Part shown: positions 50,908 to 59,803 of the stretch, piece after piece
Position numbering within the stretch: the stretch's first letter is position 1
How the letters are laid out: each line of letters starts with the position of its first letter
Origin: Bacillota bacterium
GTDB lineage: Bacteria > Bacillota > Clostridia > Oscillospirales > Oscillospiraceae
Direction of reading: 5' to 3'
NCBI GenBank assembly: GCA_023459875.1
Contig: JAEWRY010000004.1
Location: forward strand, 6,995-70,994
Length of the DNA stretch: 64,000 nucleotides
Program-made: the position numbers and the translations under genes
The notes under the pieces: model-generated
Database searches by the model: none
The model's input: the letters and a program-made list of their open reading frames with translations, nothing else
What the model was told of the DNA's origin: nothing

Positions 50908-52077
50908 TCAGCGGCGGAGTACGCGCACTCTAAGGATGCCACTCACAGCCCTGATCTCGTCGGCCACGGAATCGCCGATTTCAGCGTCCACATCCAGCAG
51001 GGTGTAGGCGTATTCCCCTCTGGATTTGTTGCTGAGGGTTTCCACGTTAACAGAGTCCTGAGAGAGAATCTTGGTGAAGGAAGCCAGCATGTTGGGGATA
51101 TTCCGGTGGATGATGGCCAGGCGGGTCTTGGTGTTCCACTCCTGGTCGAGCGAGGGCAGGTTCACGGAATTCATGATATTTCCGTTTTCCAGGTATTCCC
51201 GGAGCTGTTCTGCGGCCATGACCGCGCAGTTGTCCTCGCTCTCGGGGCTGGAAGCGCCCAAATGAGGGATGGCGACCACATTTTTCATCAGGGTGACCTT
51301 ATTGTTGGGGAAGTCGGTCACATAACAGGCCACCTTGCCCATATCAAGGGCGGCGATCAGATCGTCGTCGTTTACCAGCTCGCCCCGGGCCAGGTTGATG
51401 ACGCGCACCCCTGTCTTCATCTGAGAGAAGGCGTCCGCGTTCAGCATTCCGCGGGTGGAATCGGCAAGGGGAAGGTGGAGGCTTAAATAGTCGCAGGTCC
51501 TGTAAATAACCGAGAGGTCCAGTACCCGGTGAACCGCCCGGGACAGGGAGAGGGCGGAATCCACGGACAGGAAGGGATCGTAGCCGTAAACCGTCATCCC
51601 CAGCTTGGTGGAGATGTTTGCCACCTGAACGCCGACGGCGCCCAGACCGATGATGCCAAGAGACTTGCCCATGAGCTCGGGCCCGGTAAAGGCCGATTTT
51701 CCCTTTTCCACCACGTCGGGAATGTCGGCGCCGGCTTCCGCCTGGGCGCGGACCCATTCGGCGCCGCCCACCACGTCTCTGGAGGCAACCAGCATGGCGC
51801 AGACAGCCAGCTCCTTCACCGCGTTGGCGTTGGCGCCGGGGGTGTTGAACACCACGATTCCGGCCTCGGTGCACTTGGGGACGGGAATATTGTTGGTGCC
51901 GGCGCCCGCCCTGGCAATCGCAAGAAGCGAATCGGGGAAGGCGTAATTTTTCATTTCCGCCGAACGGACCAGAATGCCCTCTTCATCCGTCAAATTGTCG
52001 CCCACCGCATAGGTCTCCGGGTCCAACTTGGAAAGCCCTACGGGGGAAATCTTATTGAGGGTCTTTATCTGATGCAT
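50908..52077 (-). CDS. serA: D-3-phosphoglycerate dehydrogenase
   Basis: First step of serine synthesis, oxidising 3-phosphoglycerate with NAD. It has 389 residues. The NAD fold has GIIGLGAVGVQVANISTKLG; the substrate arginine region is INLARGELVNDDDL and the catalytic histidine is in AIPHLGASSPES. The C-terminal ACT domain (about 318-389, IHRNIPNMLASFTKILSQ) suggests serine feedback. It is 12 bp after serC, in the reverse of the common serA-serC order. Confidence 0.95.
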   Translation of the reverse strand: MHQIKTLNKISPVGLSKLDPETYAVGDNLTDEEGILVRSAEMKNYAFPDSLLAIARAGAGTNNIPVPKCTEAGIVVFNTPGANANAVKELAVCAMLVASRDVVGGAEWVRAQAEAGADIPDVVEKGKSAFTGPELMGKSLGIIGLGAVGVQVANISTKLGMTVYGYDPFLSVDSALSLSRAVHRVLDLSVIYRTCDYLSLHLPLADSTRGMLNADAFSQMKTGVRVINLARGELVNDDDLIAALDMGKVACYVTDFPNNKVTLMKNVVAIPHLGASSPESEDNCAVMAAEQLREYLENGNIMNSVNLPSLDQEWNTKTRLAIIHRNIPNMLASFTKILSQDSVNVETLSNKSRGEYAYTLLDVDAEIGDSVADEIRAVSGILRVRVLRR

Positions 52078-52089
52078 GAAAGTTCCCTC

Positions 52090-53175
52090 CTATTTATTCT
52101 TTTCAAACGCGCTGATAAAGTCGCACAGCCTCTCCACGCCCTCGGTGGGCATGGCGTTGTAGATGGAAGCCCGCATGCCGCCGACCTTGCGGTGGCCCTT
52201 CAGGTTAGTAAAGCCCGCGGCGGTCGCTTCCTTCACGAATTTCTCGTCCAGCTCCTCATTCCCGGAGCGGAATACCACGTTCATGTCGGACCGGCTGCCC
52301 TTTTCGGCGGGGCAGAGAAATAGTTTGGAGGAATCCAGGGTGTCGTAAAGCATCTGAGCCTTATTCTTCTTGATGACCTCCATCTGGGATACGCCGCCCA
52401 GGTCCTCCAGCCAGTCCAGCACCAGGCCCAGAATATAGATGCACCAGCAGGGCGGGGTGTTGTACATGGAATCGTTTTCGATCATGGTTTTATAGCTCAT
52501 CATCACGGGGGTATAGGGCAGCTCGCTGCCCGCCAGGTCCTCGCGAACGACGGCCATGGTGAGACCAGCGGGAGCCATGTTTTTCTGAGCTCCAGCAAAG
52601 ATGACGCCGTACCTCGACACGTCCACCGGACGGGAGAGAATGTCGGAGGACATATCGCACACCAGCGGCACGGAGCCCGTTTCGGGGATATACTGCCACT
52701 CGGTGCCGTAAATGGTGTTGTTGGCGCAGTAATAGAAATAACTGGCGTCAGGGTCCAGATTCAGGGCGCTTTGGTCGGGGATATAAGTGTGGTTTTTATC
52801 CTCGGAGGAAGCAGCCACGTGGATAGCACCGTATTTTTTAGCTTCTTTGTATGCCAGGGAGGAGAAGTTGCCGGTTACGGCGTAATCGGCCTTGCCGGTT
52901 TTGCCGATCAGGTTCATAGGCGCCATAGCGAACTGAAGGGAGGCTCCCCCCTGGAGGAAGAGCACCTTATATCCGTCCGGGACGCTGAAAGCCTTGCGAA
53001 ACTTCGACTGAGTATCCTGAAAGATTTTATCGAAGACCTTAGATCGGTGACTCATCTCCATTACGGACATACCGGAACCGCCGTAGTTAGTGATTTCGGA
53101 TCCGGCACGGGTCAGAACTTCCAGAGGTAACATGGAAGGTCCGGCAGAAAAATTGTAGACGCGCTGCGTTGCCAT
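52090..53175 (-). CDS. serC: Phosphoserine aminotransferase
   Basis: Converts 3-phosphohydroxypyruvate to phosphoserine; PLP enzyme, 361 residues. It starts with YNFSAGPSMLPLEVL, and has GGSGMSVMEMSHRS, GGASLQFAMAPMNL and the PLP lysine in IFAGAQKNMAPAGLT. A consensus promoter lies about 60 nt upstream. First gene of serC-serA. No phosphoserine phosphatase is adjacent. Confidence 0.95.
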   Translation of the reverse strand: MATQRVYNFSAGPSMLPLEVLTRAGSEITNYGGSGMSVMEMSHRSKVFDKIFQDTQSKFRKAFSVPDGYKVLFLQGGASLQFAMAPMNLIGKTGKADYAVTGNFSSLAYKEAKKYGAIHVAASSEDKNHTYIPDQSALNLDPDASYFYYCANNTIYGTEWQYIPETGSVPLVCDMSSDILSRPVDVSRYGVIFAGAQKNMAPAGLTMAVVREDLAGSELPYTPVMMSYKTMIENDSMYNTPPCWCIYILGLVLDWLEDLGGVSQMEVIKKNKAQMLYDTLDSSKLFLCPAEKGSRSDMNVVFRSGNEELDEKFVKEATAAGFTNLKGHRKVGGMRASIYNAMPTEGVERLCDFISAFEKNK

Positions 53176-53234
53176 GAGTCATTCCCCTTTCTATCGGTCT
53201 TAATTTTGCTTTACCTGAATAAAGCATTATTCGT

Positions 53235-53264
53235 ATTATATATGGAACCGTTCATTCGTGTCAA
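53235..53264 (-). promoter_or_regulatory. Sigma-A promoter of serC-serA
   Basis: Minus-strand -35 TTGACA (53259-53264), 18-bp spacer, -10 TATAAT (53235-53240). The 60-nt leader has a 6-bp hairpin but no T-box motif. Confidence 0.88.
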
Positions 53265-53366
53265 TGCGGGGAGAATCCAAAAACAAGCGGACCGCTTTTG
53301 CGTTATTTGTATAACATTCCATTTTTTCATCATAATTTGTATAAAGAAGCACAACGTTATTTGCGT

Positions 53367-53395
53367 TTGCTTTTTTATATGGGCAGGTGTAAAAT
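53367..53395 (+). promoter_or_regulatory. Sigma-A promoter of the purine phosphorylase operon
   Basis: -35 TTGCTT (53367-53372), 17-bp spacer, -10 TAAAAT (53390-53395), with a leader of about 135 nt. A GGGTGA/TCACCC hairpin (53507-53522) abuts the ribosome site. I see no purine riboswitch core. The rest of 53176-53535 is AT-rich and contains only these two divergent promoters. Confidence 0.65.
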
Positions 53396-53535
53396 ACCTC
53401 TATTAGGCATGAAACCGGGAAACCTTGGAATACCGTTTCTCTCCTAAACCGCCTAAACACAGCAAAGTGCGCCCTTTCTTCAATCCTATTTCCTCAAACT
53501 ATTGCAGGGTGAAAAATCACCCGTGGGAGGAATTT

Positions 53536-54360
53536 ATGAACTACACTTACGACCAGTATCGCCAAAGCGCTGATTATTTAAAAGCTCAGTTGGGCGGCTT
53601 TGTACCCAAGGTTGCCATGATCCTGGGCTCCGGCCTGGGCTACCTGGGGGATGAGGTGGAAAACGCGGTGGCCGTACCCTACGGCGAAATTCCGCATTTC
53701 AAAACCTCCACCGCACCCGGTCATAAGGGAAGGCTGGTGTTCGGCACCCTGGCCGGAAAGCCGGTAGCCGTCATGCAGGGCAGGATGCACCATTACGAGG
53801 GTTATTCCTACGAAGAGGTGTCCTACGCCGTTCGGGTGCTCCGCCTTCTTGGGGCGGATACCCTGATCGTAACGAACGCCGCGGGAAGCGTCAATCTGGA
53901 TTTTAAGGCCGGCGATCTTATGCTCATCACCGACCAGATCAAGATCTTCCTGGAGTCCCCTCTGCGGGGCCCCAACCTCCCGGAGTTCGGGGTGCGTTTT
54001 CCCGACTCCTCCCGGCTCTACACCCCCGCCCTGCGCCAGGTTGCCCGGCGGGAAGCCGCCGCCTTGGGTATTCCCCTGCGGGAGGGCGTGTATATGTATT
54101 TTCCCGGCCCCCAGTACGAAACCCCCGCGGAAATCCGCATGGCCCGCACCTTGGGCGCCGACGCGGTGGGTATGTCCACCGTTCCCGAGGTCATTGTGGC
54201 CGCTCACTGCGGAATGCAGGTGCTGGGCTTTACGCTGATTGCGAATATGGCCGCCGGCATTCTGGATCAGCCCCTGACCGAGCAGGAAGTACTGGATGCC
54301 GCCGAAGCCGCGAAGGAGAAATTTTCCACCCTGGTGCTTTCCTGCCTGGGCTCCCTGTAA
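53536..54360 (+). CDS. punA: Purine nucleoside phosphorylase (PNP-I)
   Basis: Phosphorolysis of inosine and guanosine in purine salvage. It has 274 residues with ILGSGLGYLGDEV, TAPGHKGRLVFG, MQGRMHHYEGYS, LIVTNAAGSVN and GPQYETPAEIRMARTLGADA, the trimeric PNP set. The ATG at 53536 follows GGGAGG; the longer open frame upstream is leader sequence. It precedes an amidohydrolase of the nucleoside-deaminase type, consistent with a salvage unit. Confidence 0.94.
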   Translation: MNYTYDQYRQSADYLKAQLGGFVPKVAMILGSGLGYLGDEVENAVAVPYGEIPHFKTSTAPGHKGRLVFGTLAGKPVAVMQGRMHHYEGYSYEEVSYAVRVLRLLGADTLIVTNAAGSVNLDFKAGDLMLITDQIKIFLESPLRGPNLPEFGVRFPDSSRLYTPALRQVARREAAALGIPLREGVYMYFPGPQYETPAEIRMARTLGADAVGMSTVPEVIVAAHCGMQVLGFTLIANMAAGILDQPLTEQEVLDAAEAAKEKFSTLVLSCLGSL

Positions 54361-54416
54361 CGTACCGCTCTGGAGCGGCCGCGTGGTTAAGCAAGATATC
54401 GGCGATATATCATTGT

Positions 54417-54436
54417 AAGCCGCCCCACGGCGGTTT
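54417..54436 (+). other. Small hairpin between punA and the amidohydrolase
   Basis: AAGCCGCC (54417-54424) with GGCGGTTT (54429-54436), CCAC loop, placed before the ribosome site of the next gene. It could be a weak terminator or processing site. Confidence 0.4.
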
Positions 54437-54457
54437 GTGCTGAAAAGAGGCATTCTG

Positions 54458-55753
54458 ATGTCAACTCTGATTAAAAACTGTGACGCCCTTTTAATGGATG
54501 AAAACAACACCGTTCTGAAAAATGCTTATGTGACGGTGGAGGGCCGAGAGATCGCTTCCGTCGGGACCGCCTTACTCGATGGCGTCTTTGACGAGGTAAT
54601 CGATGGGGGCGGGAGTTTACTCATGCCCGGCCTTGTAAACGCGCATACCCATATCCCCATGACCCTCTTGCGCGGTTACGGCGGCGGTCATAATTTGCAG
54701 GACTGGCTCAATAATTACATATTTCCCGCCGAGGACAAGCTGGACGGCCGCTGCGTCCGTGCGGGGGCCGGATTGGGCCTTGCCGAGATGATCTCCTCCG
54801 GCATCACCGCTTTCGCGGACATGTATTATTTCTGCGATGAAATCGCCCAGGAGACCGTGGCGGCGGGACTGAGCGCCAACCTCTCCCGGGGCGTCACAGT
54901 CTTTACCGACAATTTTGACTTCAAAACCCACCCCGCCTGTGTGGAGACCAGGGAGCTTGCCGAAAAGTGGCACGGCTGGGGCGGCGGGCAGATTATGGTG
55001 GACGCCTGCATCCACGGGGAGTATACCTCCGGACCGGCCCTTTGGGAAGCCATCGCCGGATACGCGAAGGAGAAGGGCCTTGGGATGCACGTGCATGTTT
55101 CCGAGACCCGCGCCGAACACGAGGGGGCTCTTTCCCGCCATGGGAAAACACCGCTCCAGACATTAAACAAATATGGCGTGTGGGACACCAGGGCCATCGC
55201 CGCCCACTGCGTGTGGACCACAAGCGAGGACTGGGCGCTTATGGCCGAAAAAGGTGTTTCCGTCATCCACAACCCGGTGAGCAACCTGAAGCTGGGCTCC
55301 GGGGTGGCGCCTATCCCGGCCATGCAAAAGGCAGGGGTTAACGTGGCTCTGGGGACCGACGGCGTCTCTTCCAATAACAGCCACGATTTATTTGAAGACA
55401 TGAAAATCGCGGCGATTCTCCAGAACGGTGTTCTCTGTGATCCCGTGGCCCTTCTGCCCGCGGATGCGCTGCGCATGGCGACGGTAAACGGCGCAAGAGC
55501 GTTGGGACGGAAGGCCGGACAGATCAAGGCCGGTTACGCCGCCGACCTCATTTTGGTGGATTTCAGCCGCCCCAACCTGATCCCCTGCCACAGCTATATT
55601 GAGAATCTGGTTTATTCATCGCACGGCGCGGACGTGGTGATGAATATGGCCGGCGGCCGCGTCATATACAAAAACGGGGAATATCTCACCATCGATATGG
55701 ACAGGGTGCGGTGGGAAGTTGCCAATTACGCAGTTCCCAAATTGTTCGGCTGA
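54458..55753 (+). CDS. Amidohydrolase, MTA/SAH deaminase family
   Basis: A 431-residue metal-dependent amidohydrolase of the MtaD/SsnA family, which deaminates 5'-methylthioadenosine, S-adenosylhomocysteine or related adenosines. Metal ligands are seen in VNAHTHIPMTLLRGYG, MHVHVSETRAEH, AAHCVWT and LGTDGVSSNNSHDLFEDMK. The ATG at 54458 with AAGAGG is preferred to the GTG at 54437. Its pairing with purine nucleoside phosphorylase supports adenosine-type salvage. The precise substrate is inferred. Confidence 0.88.
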   Translation: MSTLIKNCDALLMDENNTVLKNAYVTVEGREIASVGTALLDGVFDEVIDGGGSLLMPGLVNAHTHIPMTLLRGYGGGHNLQDWLNNYIFPAEDKLDGRCVRAGAGLGLAEMISSGITAFADMYYFCDEIAQETVAAGLSANLSRGVTVFTDNFDFKTHPACVETRELAEKWHGWGGGQIMVDACIHGEYTSGPALWEAIAGYAKEKGLGMHVHVSETRAEHEGALSRHGKTPLQTLNKYGVWDTRAIAAHCVWTTSEDWALMAEKGVSVIHNPVSNLKLGSGVAPIPAMQKAGVNVALGTDGVSSNNSHDLFEDMKIAAILQNGVLCDPVALLPADALRMATVNGARALGRKAGQIKAGYAADLILVDFSRPNLIPCHSYIENLVYSSHGADVVMNMAGGRVIYKNGEYLTIDMDRVRWEVANYAVPKLFG

Positions 55754-55807
55754 CCAATCCGCAGGTTTTTCTCCTGCCTCTGATTTTTTCTGAAAGGCGT
55801 GTTGTCC

Positions 55808-57430
55808 TTGCCTCGTGAGGTTGATAATAAAAATACTTTTTTTGGCGGCGCGGCTATTCTGGCGGCGGGCATCGCTGTTGTCAAGCTGATCGGCGCCCTT
55901 TATAAAATTCCCATCGGGAATATTCTGGGAGACGAGGGAAACGGCCATTTCAGCAATGCATATATTATTTATAATCTGCTGCTGATGGTTTCCACCGCAG
56001 GCCTTCCCATTGCGCTCTCTAAAACCATTTCCGAGGCGAACACCCAGGGCCGCCGCAATCAGGTCCACCGCGTCTTCAACGTGGCGCTCGTTACTTTCTG
56101 CATTCTGGGCCTGATTAGTTTTTTGGTCATGTACGTCTTTGCCGGAGCCCTCTCGGAATTCCAGGGTGACGGTTCGGCCATCTACGCGGTGAGGGCGCTC
56201 GCTCCGGCCTGCCTCATCGTCTGCGTCATTTCCGCTTTCCGGGGATATGCCCAGGGCCACTCCAACATGGTCCCCACCTCGGTTTCCCAGATCATTGAAG
56301 CTTTGGGCAAACTGGTGATCGGCGTAGCGCTGGCCTGGTACTTAATGAAAATCGGCGCCGGGAGCGCCAAGGCCGCCGCCGGCGCTATTTTCGGCGTCAC
56401 GGCCGGCGCGGGCATTTCCCTGGTCTTCCTGATCTTTGATCATATTTCCCGCAGAAGGCGGGAGGAGCGGCTCTCCGACGACGAGCCCGACTCCAGAGGC
56501 GCCATTCTCAGGCGGCTGCTGATCATAGCTGTTCCGATCACCATCGGAGCCTCGGTGGTCCCGGTTACCTCCTGGCTCGATACCTATCAGGTGCAGAACA
56601 TCCTCCGCGATGTCCTGCACGCCCAGTCCGCCGGATGGTATCTCGACAACAAGGCGACCGACCCGGTGGTGGCTATGTACGGGGCCTATCAGAAGGCCAT
56701 GAACGTTTTTAACCTGCCCTCTTCCTTCATGGTGGCTCTCACCGCAAGCATCATCCCCGCCATCTCCGCCTGCTGCGCCAGGAAGGACAAAAAGGGTGCG
56801 GGGCAGATCGCAGAATCCTCCCTGCGGGTGGGGATCATGCTTGCCTGTCCCGCCGGGGTGGGGCTCTTCGTACTTGCCTCTCCCATAATGAGACTCCTTT
56901 ATCCCGGTACCGATCACGCGGTAGCCGACCCCTGCATGGCTGTTCTGGGGATAGCCTCCGTTTTTGTGTGCATCATGTTCCTGTGCAACGCGATTCTGCA
57001 GGCGAGCGGGCTGGTGAATCTCCCCATAGTCGTGATGGCTGTCGGCTGCGTATCCAAGCTGATCGTCAATAATTATCTTGTGCGGATGGAGGGCGTCGGA
57101 ATTACCGGAGCGCCCGTGGGAACGCTGGTTTGTTATTTTCTGATCGCGGTGCTGGAGCTGGTTGTTATCAAGAAGGTGATCCCCTTCCCGCCGAAATACT
57201 CCCGGGTATTTCTCAAGCCGATGGCGGCCTCTGCCGTCATGGGCGGCGCGGTTTGGGCCGTTTACGGACTGCTTTCCCGCTTTCTGGGCAATACTCTGTC
57301 TACCATCGGAGCCATCGGCGTCGGGGGGCTTGTCTACGTGATTCTCATCCTGGCGCTGCGCGCAATTTCAAGTGCAGACCTCATGCTCATGCCAAAAGGT
57401 GAAAAAATCGCTAAAATTTTAGGCCTTTGA
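55808..57430 (+). CDS. YabM/SpoVB-family polysaccharide flippase
   Basis: A polytopic MOP-superfamily protein with about 14 helices, 540 residues from the TTG at 55808. Relatives YabM, SpoVB and MurJ export lipid-linked envelope precursors. It starts KNTFFGGAAILAAGIAVVKLIGALYKIPIGNILG, broken here as FFGGAAILAAG and LIGALYKIPIGN, which is typical. GTG at 55799 and TTG at 55802 are alternative starts; the distance from GAAAGG favours 55808, with low certainty. It precedes mazG, as yabM-yabN in B. subtilis. Confidence 0.88.
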   Translation: MPREVDNKNTFFGGAAILAAGIAVVKLIGALYKIPIGNILGDEGNGHFSNAYIIYNLLLMVSTAGLPIALSKTISEANTQGRRNQVHRVFNVALVTFCILGLISFLVMYVFAGALSEFQGDGSAIYAVRALAPACLIVCVISAFRGYAQGHSNMVPTSVSQIIEALGKLVIGVALAWYLMKIGAGSAKAAAGAIFGVTAGAGISLVFLIFDHISRRRREERLSDDEPDSRGAILRRLLIIAVPITIGASVVPVTSWLDTYQVQNILRDVLHAQSAGWYLDNKATDPVVAMYGAYQKAMNVFNLPSSFMVALTASIIPAISACCARKDKKGAGQIAESSLRVGIMLACPAGVGLFVLASPIMRLLYPGTDHAVADPCMAVLGIASVFVCIMFLCNAILQASGLVNLPIVVMAVGCVSKLIVNNYLVRMEGVGITGAPVGTLVCYFLIAVLELVVIKKVIPFPPKYSRVFLKPMAASAVMGGAVWAVYGLLSRFLGNTLSTIGAIGVGGLVYVILILALRAISSADLMLMPKGEKIAKILGL

Positions 57431-57481
57431 GGTAAAATTCTCAATAGAATGCAAAAAATAACTTGCAGAAGGTATTAGAAT

Positions 57482-58276
57482 ATGTTAGATTTTCAGTATA
57501 AACCTTCCTACGGCGTCAAGGACTTGGAGGAAATCGTCCGCATATTGCGCGCTCCGGGGGGCTGCCCCTGGGATGCCGAGCAGACCCATGAAAGCATCCG
57601 CCGGAATTTTCTCGAGGAAGCCTATGAGGTGGTTGAGGCCATCGACGAGAAAGATGCCGACCATCTGGAGGAAGAACTGGGCGACGTTCTGCTTCAGGTC
57701 ATGTTCCACACCCGGATCGAGCAGGAAAAGGGCGCTTTCGATTTGGACGCCGTGGCCGACCGGATCTGTAAAAAGCTTATCTACCGCCACCCCCATGTGT
57801 TCGGCGATGTCAAGGTGAGCGGCACCGGACAGGTGCTCACCAACTGGGAAGCCTTAAAGCGCACGGAAAAGGGACAGGCCACCCATACGGACGCACTCGC
57901 CGCCGTTTCCCGCAGTCTCCCCGCCCTGTGGCGGGCGGAGAAAGTTCAGGCCAAGGCCAGAAAAGCCGGTTTTGACTGGCCGGATGTGTCGGGTGCGCTG
58001 GACAAGCTTTCCGAAGAACTCGATGAGCTGCGCGAAGCCGTCGCCCAGGGCGGCAATATTTCCGAAGAGCTGGGGGATCTGCTGTTTGCGGCCGTCAACG
58101 TTTCCCGCTTCGTGAAGACCGACCCCGAAGAAGCCCTGATCAGCGCCAGCGATAAATTTATCGCCCGTTTTAAAAAAGTGGAGGAAGGGGCCGCCGCTCA
58201 GGGAAAACGGCTGGAGGATATGACCCTTGCCGAAATGGACGTTCTGTGGGAACGGGCAAAAAGCCAGGAGACTTAA
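57482..58276 (+). CDS. mazG: Nucleoside triphosphate pyrophosphohydrolase MazG
   Basis: Hydrolyses (d)NTPs to monophosphates, cleaning aberrant nucleotides. It has 264 residues with two MazG modules: GGCPWDAEQTHESIRRNFLEEAYE with LEEELGDVLLQVMFH, then ELDELREAVAQGGNISEELG with DLLFAAVNVSRF. AGAAGG precedes the ATG. It lies between yabM and hup, a Firmicutes arrangement. Confidence 0.95.
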   Translation: MLDFQYKPSYGVKDLEEIVRILRAPGGCPWDAEQTHESIRRNFLEEAYEVVEAIDEKDADHLEEELGDVLLQVMFHTRIEQEKGAFDLDAVADRICKKLIYRHPHVFGDVKVSGTGQVLTNWEALKRTEKGQATHTDALAAVSRSLPALWRAEKVQAKARKAGFDWPDVSGALDKLSEELDELREAVAQGGNISEELGDLLFAAVNVSRFVKTDPEEALISASDKFIARFKKVEEGAAAQGKRLEDMTLAEMDVLWERAKSQET

Positions 58277-58353
58277 CAGCGGTAACGCTTTAAGTAAATA
58301 AAGAAGGACGGCGCATTTCCGCCGCCACTAAAAATGTAGGAGGAGCTATCGCT

Positions 58354-58629
58354 ATGAACAAAGCTGAACTCATTAATGCCGCCGCCGAAAAAGCCAGTCT
58401 CTCCAAGAAGGATACGGAAGCCGTCATTAACGCGGCTGTCGACGTAATTACCGATTGCCTGGCCAAGGGTGACAAAGTCCAGTTGGTTGGTTTTGGCGCT
58501 TTTGAGGTTAAGCAGCGCGCCGAGCGGATTGGCCGTAACCCCAAGACCAAGGAAAGCATCAAGATTCCTGCGTCCAAGGTTCCTATGTTCAAGCCCGGCA
58601 AGGCGCTCAAGGACGCCGTAACGAAGTAA
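58354..58629 (+). CDS. hup: HU-family DNA-binding protein
   Basis: Histone-like nucleoid protein, 91 residues, binding as a homodimer. It begins MNKAELINAAAEKASLSKKD, with VQLVGFGAFEVKQRAERIGRNP and the arm KTKESIKIPASKVPMFKPG, fully canonical. TAGGAGGAG precedes the ATG. Two hairpins follow. Confidence 0.97.
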   Translation: MNKAELINAAAEKASLSKKDTEAVINAAVDVITDCLAKGDKVQLVGFGAFEVKQRAERIGRNPKTKESIKIPASKVPMFKPGKALKDAVTK

Positions 58630-58646
58630 CCAGACGTATCTGTGAA

Positions 58647-58671
58647 GGGACTGCCGCAAAACGGCAGTCCC
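58647..58671 (+). terminator. Hairpin after hup
   Basis: 10-bp stem GGGACTGCCG (58647-58656) with 58662-58671, CAAAA loop. T-tract is weak; it acts with the next hairpin. Confidence 0.65.
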
Positions 58672-58690
58672 ATACTGTCGGAAAACACTG

Positions 58691-58725
58691 AAACGGCCTG
58701 CCGCAATTTGCGGCAGGCCGTTTAT
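58691..58725. terminator. Bidirectional terminator between hup and the HD gene
   Basis: 15-bp stem AAACGGCCTGCCGCA (58691-58705) with 58709-58723, ATT loop, with T-rich sequence on both sides. Confidence 0.88.
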
Positions 58726-58735
58726 CATTAAGTAA

Positions 58736-59296
58736 TTACACAGGAACGGGGACTTTGTGACGGCGGCAGAACAGAGGATAGAGGTTAAAGACCTCAACGG
58801 TAGCGCAGAACTTGTCCGCCAGATTGACCAGAACCGCCTCGCGGCACTTTGGCATCGAGGAGGCAAGGGGCCACATGTGGGAGATGATGCTGTTCGCTTC
58901 CTGAGGAGTGATATCCCCGCACAGGGCGATGGCGTTTTTGAGAGCCGCCTTGGGGTGAGCAAAACACTGGTTGCCCTCGTAACAGGATTTGTCGCGGGGG
59001 TCGTAAAGATAAAGGTCGTGAAGCAGACCCGCGCGGGCGGCGGCCGCGCAATCGGCGCCTAAATGGCGGGCCAGGCAGAAAGCCACGTAGGACACAAAAA
59101 CCGAGTGATCGTAGCATGTACTCCAAAAGTGATGGCGGGTGTTCTTCATGGACTGTACCGTTTCATTCATAATCAGATCGCCGATGCAATCGTAATAGCT
59201 TGAAATGTTAGTCTCGAATCCCATATTGCCGTTATCTCGCTTTCCATAAAGTCGGTTCAAAGTCTCTGTGATTGAGTATAATGCGTAAGTTCTCAT
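58736..59296 (-). CDS. HD-domain protein, probable phosphohydrolase
   Basis: A protein of up to 186 residues with an HD metal site: the first histidine in CYDHSVFVSY, the HD pair in AGLLHDLYLYD, and later ISHMWPL. Unknown substrate; HD proteins of this size often act on nucleotides or phosphate esters. The start is uncertain: the ATG at 59296 has no clear ribosome site, and an in-frame ATG at 59224 (MGFETNISSYYD) gives 162 residues and may be right. It is divergent from the GntR operon. Confidence 0.72.
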   Translation of the reverse strand: MRTYALYSITETLNRLYGKRDNGNMGFETNISSYYDCIGDLIMNETVQSMKNTRHHFWSTCYDHSVFVSYVAFCLARHLGADCAAAARAGLLHDLYLYDPRDKSCYEGNQCFAHPKAALKNAIALCGDITPQEANSIISHMWPLASSMPKCREAVLVNLADKFCATVEVFNLYPLFCRRHKVPVPV

Positions 59297-59349
59297 TTGT
59301 CATGTATAAAATGTGAAGAATCTCATAAGATTTTTTCCAAAATTGGAGC

Positions 59350-59378
59350 TTGACAAGAAAAATTCCACATAGTATATT
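59350..59378 (+). promoter_or_regulatory. Consensus sigma-A promoter of the gntR-ABC operon
   Basis: -35 TTGACA (59350-59355), 17-bp spacer, -10 TATATT (59373-59378). Confidence 0.88.
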
Positions 59379-59382
59379 AACT

Positions 59383-59401
59383 GTATTAGTGAGCTTAATA
59401 C
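59383..59401 (+). promoter_or_regulatory. Probable GntR operator
   Basis: Inverted repeat GTATTA-N7-TAATAC just after the -10, covering the likely start site. Placement fits auto-repression by the GntR protein encoded directly downstream; this is inferred. Confidence 0.6.
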
Positions 59402-59422
59402 ACTGCGAAAGGAGGTATGGGT

Positions 59423-59803
59423 ATGATTACGCTCAATTACCGGGATTCCCGCCCGATTTATGAGCAGGTGAAGGATGCACTGCGCCAACTTGTGGTGTCG
59501 GGGGCTCTTCGGTCGGGAGAAAAGGTCCCGTCGGTGCGGGCTTTGGCATCCTCTCTGGCCATCAATCCCAATACCATTCAGAGAGCCTATGAGGCGCTGG
59601 AGGCCGAAGGATATCTCTATACGGTGGTAGGAAAGGGCTCTTTTGCCGCGCCTCTTTCCGATATCAACGCCTGCCGCCGTGAGACTCTTTTCAAACAGTT
59701 CGACGCGGCAGCCTCCGAACTTCTCTTTCTGGGACTGGGGCCTGAAACGCTGATTCAGAGAATCAATACGATTACGAAAAAGGAGGTGGAGAAAGATGGT
59801 TAA
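59423..59803 (+). CDS. GntR-family regulator, YtrA subfamily
   Basis: A 126-residue repressor: an N-terminal winged helix (YEQVKDALRQLVVSGAL, then SVRALASSLAINPNTIQRAYEALEAEGYLYTVVGKG broken by the usual turn) and a short C-terminal dimerisation helix, the YtrA form. The ATG at 59423 has AAAGGAGGT at normal distance; an ATG at 59417 is too close. It overlaps the ABC ATPase gene by 8 bp. YtrA-type proteins commonly repress their own ABC operon, and an inverted repeat overlaps the start of transcription. Confidence 0.9.
   Translation: MITLNYRDSRPIYEQVKDALRQLVVSGALRSGEKVPSVRALASSLAINPNTIQRAYEALEAEGYLYTVVGKGSFAAPLSDINACRRETLFKQFDAAASELLFLGLGPETLIQRINTITKKEVEKDG

Noticed and set aside
53396..53535. 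Purine riboswitch before the purine phosphorylase gene
   Set aside because: The leader length fits, but the conserved three-way junction sequences are not present.
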